Origin: Eukaryota sp. TZLM1-RC
Lineage: Eukaryota > Metamonada: BaSk clade
Assembly: GCA_040285825.1 (NCBI GenBank)
Contig: JAUPSS010000008.1
Coordinates: 992,001-1,056,000, forward strand
Length of the DNA: 64,000 nucleotides
Reading direction: 5' to 3'
Made by a program: the position numbers and the translations under genes. This document shows positions 30,301 through 38,662 of the stretch, piece after piece (positions within the stretch are counted from its first letter, which is position 1; every line of letters begins with the position of its first letter). The notes under the pieces were generated by a model that saw nothing but the letters and a program-made list of their open reading frames with translations, did no database searches and was not told where the DNA came from.

Positions 30301-30652
30301 ATTCTTGTTTGTCTCGTTTGAGAGAACCATAATAAACAGAGAGACACTCAGACATGCGACGACGAATGTCATGGTCCTTAGTTGAAAGAATCCATTGAGG
30401 GATTTCCTGCTTGAGGGCAATACGAGCATCCTGTGGGAGTAGGCCATAAGCTGAATCAGATTTATAGGAAAGAGCTTCACGAAGAAGTACTGCAGCCAGT
30501 TGACGAGTACCTACCTCCAGTTCTGACGATTGTGCACATGAAACAAGATTCATTAAATAGGAGCGAGGATCTTGCTTGAACTGCTTCAGAGCTTCCTCGG
30601 CAGCATTGACTTGAGCCGTCTGTATCGAGCGGAGAACAGATACAAAATCCAT
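27335..30652 (-). CDS. IPO5: Importin-5 / Kap121-type karyopherin beta
   Basis: Nuclear import receptor for ribosomal proteins and other cargo, binding RanGTP. 1105 aa from ATG 30652 ('MDFVSVLRSIQTAQVNAAEE'), close to human IPO5 (about 1100 aa). HEAT repeats run throughout: 'RQLAAVLLREALSYK', 'LAFLALSRVAPIIF', 'DEDWENLDPTDHDYDEEAVY' (the acidic loop), 'LVLSAMTDSHPRVRWFAVNS', 'ASSLINYAEEAPADTIQPYM', and an acidic insertion 'LLNEQEEVEEAEDFEDDDKA'. Residues ~303-309 read LTLTLTL, encoded by a telomere-type repeat (29726-29746). The in-frame extension to 30784 overlaps the divergent gene and is not needed. Its stop faces that of the BCAS3-like gene. Confidence 0.93.
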   Translation of the reverse strand: MDFVSVLRSIQTAQVNAAEEALKQFKQDPRSYLMNLVSCAQSSELEVGTRQLAAVLLREALSYKSDSAYGLLPQDARIALKQEIPQWILSTKDHDIRRRMSECLSVYYGSLKRDKQEWTELLPWLFSLSESSDASQRELAFLALSRVAPIIFSTILPNLSYLRTALSKAFQDQSGEVRLAAIRAFTAIVCACDEVKQVKVLRELMAPVSTTMQHLAEAIVAQYSESTVEALETTLAELAEIAESRAVFFRPILADFCNVLLGLASQAMLPNECRNLALEILVLFTEKLKKTIKTSPQLLSSILTLTLTLMCDLPEDEDWENLDPTDHDYDEEAVYFAAERGLDRMALSLGGKKLFPLIMPLIKHLVSLPSWNQRSAGLNAISLIGEGCADELEITQLNEMVDLVLSAMTDSHPRVRWFAVNSFGQLATDFTPIVQENFHSRAVPLLVKLLGDSSSRVQIHTASSLINYAEEAPADTIQPYMDMMTNALFPMLDAPLKRGKEQSVTALAALAKSCGNAFGKFYDTLMPFLVSILTHATSSDTQTLRGKAVECISLIGIAVGKDRFLNDAQKVLNILLEISAQLKQEGNISDKLNIYIPSSCCRIAQCLGEAFTPYLPIVIPPLLETAGKDIQVTKSAAIDPDNPDSEVQEGYTAMLLENDIVSVYTHDVHEASQAISLLTTYMAHLEGAFFPFLEQTIRIIGERLNHFTVDLAEAALAACPYVLKVAVKAPQSEQERSAYVMQVLNFMIPKIIKSLNDSVSFVEISNCVRALEGLFRVLGPGNAPPNHSQTVITLVLDQLNKLLNEQEEVEEAEDFEDDDKAMLFVALVETLGTIAVGMGDSFVPIFSNIWPTFKQMLDTYKPSPNHTLTSTDELDSSDVTVLRVQTSLCLLDDVLDHCKQGIEPLITEALPYFVDFMRFPNESVKQAAVYGAAVCAQKHSQQTKSFAPTILQNFCTLADRPNARTKDNDGTSDNVLAGLIRLTLAYPDVCPPQQAWSLIFKLLPLKVDVAEVKYVYSTVINTVLSPQGSGIRSVIGGGNEHVGMVRVIQLLSSVYSTELITDEVNQMIENTIKANQSSLTQEDQSMLWQSLNDTQQVRLKRLLGI
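29726..29746. repeat. Telomere-type (TTAGGG)n inside the importin-5 gene
   Basis: 'aagggttagggttaggg' followed by taag: about three TTAGGG units, read on the minus strand as leucine-threonine repeats in a HEAT helix. Confidence 0.85.
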
Positions 30653-30691
30653 GTCGAATTGATGAAAAGAAGAAAAGAGGTTCTCCCTGCA
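30653..30691. promoter_or_regulatory. 39-bp divergent start-codon interval
   Basis: Only 39 bp separate the importin-5 ATG (30652, minus) from the preferred ATG of the next gene (30692, plus). Any promoters must overlap transcribed or coding DNA. Confidence 0.35.
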
Positions 30692-33600
30692 ATGTTGTCT
30701 ACATGCCACCATCAAGCGGAATACTCTGTGTTGCTGCCTGGAAGGAAACGTCTGTGTCTTGTATGTACACAAGGCCACTCTCAAGATCCATTTCTGCTCA
30801 ACTCCCTACTTTTATCACTTACTGAATCGATCAACTTTCAAGCCCCAAGTCTTACATTCTGTACTTTCACACTAGAGCTTATCGATCCAATTCTCCATAA
30901 CTCGTTCAAAATTGCCAAAACCAACCTACTGGAGTCATGGTTTCATATCCTTTCACATCCCAATTTCTGTACCATGATAAGTACAATGGACAAACCACTA
31001 AGTAATGTTCTTTCTCTTTTGGAGGATTGCCGTGAGCCTAATGATGTCTATTTTTACTGTATTAGGTCTATGCTGCTTTGTCCGCCTGATTTACAATTAA
31101 TTTTCCTATCTGAATGCCATATATATTATTTTAAGTCGATAGTAAGTTATTTCTTGAATTTTCTCAAAACCGAATTTGCAGAACAGGTACTTGAAATTCT
31201 TGGTGACTTTTTAACTAAGGTTCATTGTACATCTGGTTTGAAAGAACTGATTTACGATTTATTATCAAATTTTTCTTGGAAAACGAGATTTCAAAATGCT
31301 CATAGTGGACTTTTCGTTTCCTTCTTGATCAACTTGTTGAATTCTTCTCAATTCTTCATCTCAGAAAATGTGCCAATTGCACAGTATTTGTCTATTTTAC
31401 CACTTAAAGAAATTGAATTTGTTACTGAAATTATTGGAAACTATTTCACCAATGATGTTAAAGAAAATGGACAATTGGTTGAAATTTTGATCCATTTGTT
31501 CACTAGTGGACTTTTGAACTCACATTCTTTACAACATCTCTCAGACGAAATTACTATTCCACTATTGAAATCTATTTATTTAAGTAGTGATTACAGTTTA
31601 AATATAATTGGATCCAAAATCCACCTTTTGTTCCTTATTGTCTCTAATTTTGGTCACATTGGTGGTGGTTCAACTGATGTTCTGGCTAATAAGCCTATTT
31701 CTTCTATAATTTCACCATTAATTAATACAATAGTTTTCAATATCAACGAACAAAAATCTCATCAATTAATTCATCAGTGCTTTCTTTTATTAAGTAAATT
31801 CCTCAACGAAATCACGTCTTCTTCTCTTCATTCTCAATGGCTCAATATTTTCACTGCTTCCATAAATGTTGAAGCTCTACCAATTGAATATCTGGGACCA
31901 TTGTCCGAAATTTTTGGGTTATTAATGTCCACTTGCGCTGATGTCTCTATAGAATCAGTGAACTTTCTGAATCAGTTGGTCATTCGTTGTTTAAGTTTTG
32001 TGGATCTTGAGAATCGAAATCTAGAGCTTGTGGGTCCTGTGGAAGATATTGGAAGTGGATTATTATGTTTATTGTTAAATGTTAACCATTTAGAAGCCTC
32101 AATAATAGAAAATGGATTAGATAACTATATTGTTCCATTAGCCGAGTTAGACCCTGAACTGACTTGTCGATGTTTGAGAAAGTGGATCAATTCCCCACAT
32201 TTTGATTCCAATCAGAATCATCTTGGAATAGTACATAACACTTATCCCCTACTTGATACTAACTCATGTTTTCTGGGTTTTGCAACAGAATTGTGCTGTA
32301 TTATTTTAAAGATTGACGACTCACAAATACATGGATCTCCTGAACAAATAATCCTGATTAAATTGTTCTATTTTGTATTCATTGGAATTGAAGTTTTGGA
32401 TGGTTTGGATTTAGATTCTTTAAATACACCCCTATTTAACAAATTGATTGAAGACACTGCTTTTTTAAAACTCATTGTACTGGTAGCCAAAATCTCGTTA
32501 GGTACAGTTACTGAAGATGATTACAAGTTGCCAATCATGGATGGTATTCCTGGATTTATGCTGCATTTAGTGGAATTGGTTGTAGATCACAGTAGATATT
32601 TAGGCAATTGCAACGTTGATGGTCTTGTCAGAACTGTTCTAACTTCTTTTTTGAGTCAAACTAGTTCAAATGAACTCATTAAATTAACGCAAATTCAAGA
32701 AAAAGTAATCTTGACTATACTAGATTATATTGTCAATCCAACCAAGACACGCCGGTCCGACACACTAATGAAGTTGGTGCAAGATACGTTGAATGTCATA
32801 TGTAGGATTAAGATTGATATTCCCATCACCATTATTGAATCTCTCTGCGCTCTGTTTTTAGGTTTGCTAAATGAAGAACTGTTCCCTGAAATATTTTATT
32901 TCTTGTGTCTAAAATCAGGTGAAATTGATAATTGGAGGCAAATCATTACACCATTTCAATTGTCTTCGCAGTTTTTATCCCAAATAATTAGTCCTTCGTG
33001 TAATGCGGTGATTCTAATAGGAATTGGGCTGTTGATTAATCAGGAAGAAATGCTAGGTGAGTCCACGATTCATGAAGCATTGAATACTCCACAATTGATC
33101 GACAAGATGATAACTCTTTTGACTTCCATTATCAAATCGTGGGCACTTCAACTTAAATCAAATTCATATATGCTTAGTACACGTGATCGAGCGAGTCTTA
33201 TGGGTTCGTCATACTTGTTGAGTTCATTATTTGACACTCACAATAATATATTGGGTTATTGTGGTTTAAATTCAACTTTGTCTGAATTACTTTACCAAAT
33301 GGATGAACTATTTCCGTTTTTAAATGACATTGCTCATTCTTTGGAACTATTTGTATTATTGAAGTTGTACACAGCTGTTGTTCCTGTGGTTAATCATTAT
33401 TCTCATGTACAAGTTCCTGTTCTTTTAAACCTTGTTTTTTCAAGTGTAAAAGAACTCGGTTCTCTTGCTGTTGATTTTCTGAGGAAGTTTCCTGAAGCAA
33501 CTCAGTTAAAACTCTTGCTTTCTACAATACCTCTTGATTTCATCACCTGTGGGATATTATCAATTGATATTGTTCTTGGTTTGCTTCAATTAAAGGCACT

Positions 33601-33868
33601 GTTTGATGACAATTTTGTAACAGAGACAGAGTGGTCATCATTGTTGAGCAATTTGATGAATGATTTTCTGATCAGTGAGAATAACCAAGTTTGTGTTGAC
33701 AAGTTTAAACTATTGGTTGATGTTCTAGATGCAAAATTTTCTGTTGATACCACGGTCAAGAGTAAACTGTCATCTATTCAAGGTAAAACCACTGGTCTCA
33801 ACGTTGTCAGAGTACCTGAACTTGGATTAGCTGTACCGATCTTCGGATTAACAGCAACATCTCCATGA
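30692..33868 (+). CDS. Large helical (alpha-solenoid-like) protein, unknown
   Basis: About 1058 aa from ATG 30692; ATG 30662 is an alternative giving ten more residues. The frame is open further upstream but overlaps importin-5. The sequence is leucine/isoleucine-rich helices throughout ('LIYDLLSNFSWKTRFQ', 'LLCLLLNVNHLEASIIENGL', 'LFYFVFIGIEVLDGLDLDS'), with no membrane segment, zinc site or enzyme motif, so it resembles a HEAT/ARM-type scaffold. I do not recognise a family. The C-terminus ends in a short conserved-looking 'VRVPELGLAVPIFGLT'. Confidence 0.65.
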   Translation: MLSTCHHQAEYSVLLPGRKRLCLVCTQGHSQDPFLLNSLLLSLTESINFQAPSLTFCTFTLELIDPILHNSFKIAKTNLLESWFHILSHPNFCTMISTMDKPLSNVLSLLEDCREPNDVYFYCIRSMLLCPPDLQLIFLSECHIYYFKSIVSYFLNFLKTEFAEQVLEILGDFLTKVHCTSGLKELIYDLLSNFSWKTRFQNAHSGLFVSFLINLLNSSQFFISENVPIAQYLSILPLKEIEFVTEIIGNYFTNDVKENGQLVEILIHLFTSGLLNSHSLQHLSDEITIPLLKSIYLSSDYSLNIIGSKIHLLFLIVSNFGHIGGGSTDVLANKPISSIISPLINTIVFNINEQKSHQLIHQCFLLLSKFLNEITSSSLHSQWLNIFTASINVEALPIEYLGPLSEIFGLLMSTCADVSIESVNFLNQLVIRCLSFVDLENRNLELVGPVEDIGSGLLCLLLNVNHLEASIIENGLDNYIVPLAELDPELTCRCLRKWINSPHFDSNQNHLGIVHNTYPLLDTNSCFLGFATELCCIILKIDDSQIHGSPEQIILIKLFYFVFIGIEVLDGLDLDSLNTPLFNKLIEDTAFLKLIVLVAKISLGTVTEDDYKLPIMDGIPGFMLHLVELVVDHSRYLGNCNVDGLVRTVLTSFLSQTSSNELIKLTQIQEKVILTILDYIVNPTKTRRSDTLMKLVQDTLNVICRIKIDIPITIIESLCALFLGLLNEELFPEIFYFLCLKSGEIDNWRQIITPFQLSSQFLSQIISPSCNAVILIGIGLLINQEEMLGESTIHEALNTPQLIDKMITLLTSIIKSWALQLKSNSYMLSTRDRASLMGSSYLLSSLFDTHNNILGYCGLNSTLSELLYQMDELFPFLNDIAHSLELFVLLKLYTAVVPVVNHYSHVQVPVLLNLVFSSVKELGSLAVDFLRKFPEATQLKLLLSTIPLDFITCGILSIDIVLGLLQLKALFDDNFVTETEWSSLLSNLMNDFLISENNQVCVDKFKLLVDVLDAKFSVDTTVKSKLSSIQGKTTGLNVVRVPELGLAVPIFGLTATSP

Positions 33869-34266
33869 ATTTCAAGCTTATTTTAAACAGATCACTTAAA
33901 GTTCTGTTTAAACACATGTTATAGTTATTGATCATTGGCTCACAACTGTTTTACTTGAGTTGAAAATTATATGGATCATAATTTTAGTGGAAAATATCTG
34001 ATTCACCTCTCGAATTTAAAACTCAATTTAAGATCAAATAAAGGACTGAAGACACAGTGAGTCTCTGCTTGAACTTTATGTCTAACCAGTCCTGGTATAA
34101 AGTGTCAGAGATATTTTTGAATAAACTAAAATTAATGGTACCCTCTATGATACATTTAGTCATTGTATTAATAAATTAAAAAAATTAAATTAAAATTAAA
34201 TAATATGAACTTGCATATAGAACAAAAGTTAGGTCAAAATATTAACTTTTTGTTGACCTACAACAC
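33869..34266. other. Intergenic, no gene seen
   Basis: 400 bp of A/T-rich sequence between the unknown scaffold gene and a LINE remnant. Nothing recognised. Confidence 0.5.
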
Positions 34267-35285
34267 CTAAATCAATTCAATCAGAACTAATGTGACTACA
34301 TTCATTAAACCAAGACTATTTTCTACAAAATCATCATCTAGTTGTTTATTTGCCATTGCTTCACTCAAGTTAAAGTAGATTTTTCTGACAATTTTTTTGT
34401 TAATTTTTTTATTAAAAACGTATAAATTAACATCTAAATGATAATCCATCTGCCAAAACAAAAACACCAACTGCAACTCTTTTATAGTGAAATCCAAGAG
34501 AAAGCAAAGCATCAAAAACCATCTTCAACATTATCCTTAAAAATAGAAAACACAATTCAATTTTGCCAAAACAATCTATTGAAATTTCTGTTAGTTCTTC
34601 TCTTTACAATCATTTCAAAATCTGCCAAAAAACTTATAGCCGTTGGAGCAAGCGAACCAAATAGAAAAAATACAAGTGGATACAAATTGTATTTTGCATG
34701 CTGTTGACTGGACAATTTGGACATAGGTTCATTGTATTTTTTGATTTTGAAATTTTCAGCATTTGAAAGAGGATTATGAATTTCAGAATTCACAAGCCTT
34801 TCATTTGAGGCATTACAAGGATCAACAGACATTACCTCCAATAAAATGAAGCTTCCATCTCATCCAGTTAACATTACATCACCTCTATTATTTTTATGAA
34901 AATCATCTTCAGTATCAAACAGATTTGACAACAGAGGTTCCAAAAAGGATTCAATTTCATGAGACTTACACACACAGAATAATTGGTCTCTTACAGCATC
35001 GTGAACCTTGCTTCTAAAAGTAATAAAATGTTTACAATTTAACAAATGAGTAATTGTAATTTATCGAGAACATTTACAAATTAAATTATGAGGTAAATTT
35101 TCAGGCCAGATAAAGGAACGTAATCTTATATTCATAGTCCAAGCAGAATCAATTAAAAGAGTACCATAAACTTGAAGAATTGTTGTTACTAATGCAGAAG
35201 AAGTACTATCACCCATATCTTGTAAAAGATTTGCGAAAGCGAGATTCTTTTTCTTGACCAAACCAAATCTAACATCAAAATCCAA
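34267..35285 (-). pseudogene. RLE-LINE fragment (knuckle, endonuclease, C-terminus)
   Basis: In order on the minus strand: 'FGLVKKKNLAFANLLQDMGD' with 'WTMNIRLRSFIWPENLP' and 'LICKCS' (35285-35061), 'LLNCKHFITFRSKVHDAVRD' and 'FLEPLLSNL...NNRGDV' (35045-34860), a region ending in the 'KSKK..R/N' slice, and the C-terminus 'SEAMANKQLDDDFVENSLGL' with 'MNVVTLVLIELI*' (34360-34267). Stops and frameshifts are present. Confidence 0.7.
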
Positions 35286-35496
35286 AATATATTTGACAAT
35301 GTTCTCATTCTTAAAAATAAAAAAATGTTCTCAAGTTCAAATTATTAATAGATTAACCTTTTTTCATCCTATAAGAGAAGCAAGCAGATGTAGTTTTTGC
35401 ACATGAATTGATGATTAAAACAATTTTGATCAATGTATTTTGAAACAAAACTCCAAAACTCCAAAACCTACCATTACATCAAGACTTACTTTCATT

Positions 35497-36983
35497 ATGG
35501 CGAAACTTATGCCTGAGCTTGAATACAACACAATCAGTGCTGTCAATGGTCCTCTTGTGATCGTTGACAATGTCTGTGTTTGTGCACCATTTACATTTCC
35601 TCAACAAAGACTCCCAAGTATGCCGAAATCGTAACTCTTCGTCTTGGTAATGGAAAAATATGCACTGGACAAGTACTTGAAGTGTCTGGTTCTCGATCTG
35701 TTATCCAAGTTTTTGAAGGTACTACTGGCGTCGACTCTGTCAATACTACAGTGAAGTTTTCTGGTGATACAATGAAGATGCCCGTCTCAGACCAAATGCT
35801 TGGTCGAGTTTTTAACGGTTCGGGGACACCAATAGATGGTGGACCTCCTGTTTTGGCAGAGAAGTATCTTGATATAGCAGGCGATCCCATTAATCCAACA
35901 TCTAGAGATTACCCGCAACAAATGCTGGAAACAGGAATCAGTGCTATTGATACTATGAATTCAATCTGTTTGGGACAGAAGATTCCAATCTTTTCTGGTA
36001 GTGGGCTTCCTCATGACCAAATAGCTTCACAGGTATGTCCCAGTTCTTGTCTCATATCAGATATGTAGACAAGCAGCTCTAGTACAAGGAGGAATCGAAG
36101 AGGATTCATTTTGTATTGTTTTTGCTGCAATTGGTGTCAATTAGTATCTCATTTGTCGTAAGCTGACTTTAGTGAAACTGCACGGTTTTTTCAAACATCG
36201 TTTGAGGAGTCTGGTTCATTAGAACGTACAGTTGTTTTTCTTTCCCTAGCTAATGATCCCACAATCGAAAGAATCATTACTCCACGCTTAGCCTTGACGA
36301 CAGCAGAGTATCTTGCATTTGAACTCGGTAAACATGTACTCGTCATCATGACAGATATGACCAACTATGCAGATGCTCTAAGAGAAGTGTCTGCTGCCAG
36401 GGAGGAAGTTCCAAGCAGACGTGGATACCCCAGCTTTCTTTATACTGATCTAGCTTCGTTATATGAACGTGCAGGACGAATTAAAGGCAACCCAGGTTCC
36501 ATAACTCAAATACCGATACTGACGATGCCAAATGACGATCTTACTCATCCAGTGCCTGATGTCACTGGTTTTATCACAGAGGGGCAGATATTTATTGATC
36601 GTAAACTTCATAATCGCCATGTGTATCCCCCCATCAATGTTCTACCGTCCCTGTCTAGACTTATGAAGAGAGCTGTTGGTGAAGGCTACACCAGAGAGGA
36701 TCATCCAGACGTCTCTAACCAGTTGTACATTAACTATGCTTCGGGAAAAGATGCTAAAGCTATGGTTAGTGTTATAGGAATAGATGGCCTCACCAGCGAA
36801 GACAGGTTGTATTTAGAATTTGAAGAGCGTTTTGAGACTGAGTTTCTTGCCCAGAAGAAGGAAGAACGCCGCTCAATTGTACAGTCACTTGATTTAGCTT
36901 GGGATCTCTTGAGGCTTGTTCCCAGAGAGTATTTGAAACGTATTTCTTCAACTGTTTTAAATAAGTATTATAAACGTGGTTAG
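35497..36983 (+). CDS. VMA2: V-type ATPase subunit B, with three introns of 32, 28 and 29 nt
   Basis: Non-catalytic nucleotide-binding subunit of the V1 sector that acidifies endolysosomal compartments. Removing 35578-35609, 36033-36060 and 36144-36172 gives a continuous 465-aa protein that follows the family without gaps: '[15 protein letters not shown]' + 'TPKYAEIV', '[20 protein letters not shown]', 'LGRVFNGSG', '[10 protein letters not shown]' + '[11 protein letters not shown]', 'FAAIGVNY' + 'ETARFF', '[20 protein letters not shown]', '[19 protein letters not shown]', '[20 protein letters not shown]' and '[20 protein letters not shown]'. Each junction falls exactly at a family-conserved block. 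The start is '[16 protein letters not shown]'; the N-terminus is shorter than in animals. RLE-LINE debris flanks both sides. Confidence 0.95.
35578..35609 (+). other. 32-nt intron 1 of V-ATPase B
   Basis: gtttgt...acaaag, phase 0. A 38-nt alternative from gtctgt also keeps the frame but would delete two residues at a conserved position. Confidence 0.7.
36033..36060 (+). other. 28-nt intron 2 of V-ATPase B
   Basis: gtatgt...tatcag, phase 0, between 'IASQ' and 'ICRQ'. Confidence 0.88.
36144..36172 (+). other. 29-nt intron 3 of V-ATPase B
   Basis: gtatct...ctttag, phase 2, giving 'GVNYETARFF' across the junction. Confidence 0.88.
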
Positions 36984-37189
36984 TGTTTTCTTTGACTTTG
37001 ATTGAAATGAAATTATGAATGTACATGGTTGTTCATCTCATTATTTAAGACACAAAAGAGGAATGATGACAAGTAGCAAAGATCCAAGGGTTACATTATG
37101 GTAGCTGGGATATGAATTGACACCAAAGGAGATTAGTTGATTTTTACAAAAATGGTTTTTCCAATGTACTTCCTTATTTTAGTGACAGG

Positions 37190-37900
37190 TTTGTTTTAAA
37201 AGTAAACAATCGAAACCTCCTCAGATTTAGTTAAACTTTTGGGTCACAGGTCTAGAGATTAGATGATTTATAGGTTGAAACTTATGATTGAAATTTGGAA
37301 TGAAAATGAATCTAATTATGGTAAAATACATATGTTTCTCTACATCCAATTGCATATGTTGGTTAAATTTTTCAGAAATATGATTCAATTTTCAAATAAT
37401 TGTTTGAAAATTTCGTCATGCTTAAATAGATTCAATGAAAAAGCAAAAACGATTTTATTGCCCTTTCAGTATATAATTAATACCACTGATGAAGTTTCTT
37501 CTGCAGTATTTGCTACAGATGTTTTAATTCATCAAAATAAATCCAATGTTTGTATGTGGTTGGATTTCAGCAATGCATTCAATTCAATTAGTCGTTGCAA
37601 TATCCATGGTGCTTTGTTACAATATTTCCAAGAATTAATGGCCCATTTTCAAACAACTTTTACCACAAATTCTAATTTTCTTTTTGGTGATTCCATTTTG
37701 AAATCATCAAGTGGTGTAAACCAAGGAGATCCTTTAGCACCTCTTTTGTTCTGTTTGGCCATTCATCCTATTTTATTGCAAATTCAAGAGATGTCAAACA
37801 AAAATGAGATTATATTTGAATATAAAGGAAATCTTGGTTCAATGATAGTCGTTCCATTAGTTATGAGTTAATTTAATTAAGTGTGCAAAGTCAATAAATA
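37190..37900 (+). pseudogene. RLE-LINE, internally deleted (RT fingers/palm joined to 3' tail)
   Basis: The ORF region 37263-37871 has RT motif A 'WLDFSNAFNSISR' and motif B 'SGVNQGDPLAPLLFCLAI', then jumps straight into 'KGNLGSMIVVPLVMS*', the extreme C-terminus and 3' tail of the family. Motif C (YADD), the knuckle and the endonuclease are all missing. The 5' part (37225-37275, 'aaacttttgggtcacaggtc') is repeated inverted at 47384-47430. This copy supplies the RT motifs that the copy at 7498-9275 lacks. Confidence 0.78.
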
Positions 37901-37929
37901 CAAATTTGAACATCCCCATTAATCAATTG

Positions 37930-38620
37930 ATATCAAAAGAAAAAATGTATTTGTTCCAATTCACCTCAACTCACTTTGTGCCATGCTCTGAATTGCTCTA
38001 AATTGATAACTTATCGTTCTTCATTACATGATGCTGTTAGAGACACTTTTCTCAATATGGCACAAACTGCAAGAATATCGCGTATCAAAGAGCCCCTGCT
38101 GAAGAAAACAATTTCTCAGAATAATTTTGGTTCTGATGATAGAGGTGATGTATACTGTGATTGGATTGATAATTCTGAAGCTATTGTAGACTTTGTCTCA
38201 TGTAATGTTGCAAATGATACTTTGGTTCACAGAAGAAAACTTAATCCTGTGACTGCTCTTGATTTTAAAGCAAAGAGAAACATAGAAAATATGATAAAGA
38301 AATTGAAGAGGCTAATGCCGATAGAAATACACAGCTGGTTTTTATTGCTTTCCCATTTTCGCTAAATGGAAGATTATCAGATGAAGCAGAAATTTTTTCT
38401 GAATGACTTCCAAAAAATGGTGCAAGAAAAATCAATGAAAAGATTTGATATATTTTTATGGCGTTCACGGATTCAATTTGCCATTATTAATAGATTACCA
38501 CGGTTTTTCAATCGAATAAGAGAAGCTTTAGCTAGACAGCAATCAGATCAAGATTTTGTAGTGGAAACCTTGGTTCAATGATATTCGTCCCATTATTTAT
38601 GATTTTATTCATTTATTTAT
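37930..38620 (+). pseudogene. RLE-LINE fragment (knuckle, endonuclease, 3' end)
   Basis: Encodes 'CHALNCSKLITYRSSLHDAV', 'DDRGDVYCDWIDNSEAIVDF' and, after a frameshift near 38365, 'QMVQ..' as 'FQKMVQEKSMKRFDIFLWRS', ending '...SDQDFVVETLVQ*' with the 'ttcgtcccattatttatg' tail. It is nearly identical to the inverted piece at 9340-9850, so the two are recent relatives. It ends ~45 bp before the start of the PH-RUN gene. Confidence 0.78.
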
Positions 38621-38662
38621 CTTTCATATAGTTGGAAGTACGACTTCTTTACTGGAAGTCAA

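Noticed and set aside
30572-30691. Upstream part of the large ORF beginning at 30572
   Set aside because: It starts with TTG and overlaps the 5' coding end of importin-5 on the other strand.
35440-36983. V-ATPase B as a frameshifted pseudogene
   Set aside because: All three breaks are removed by short GT-AG introns whose splice junctions restore conserved residues exactly.
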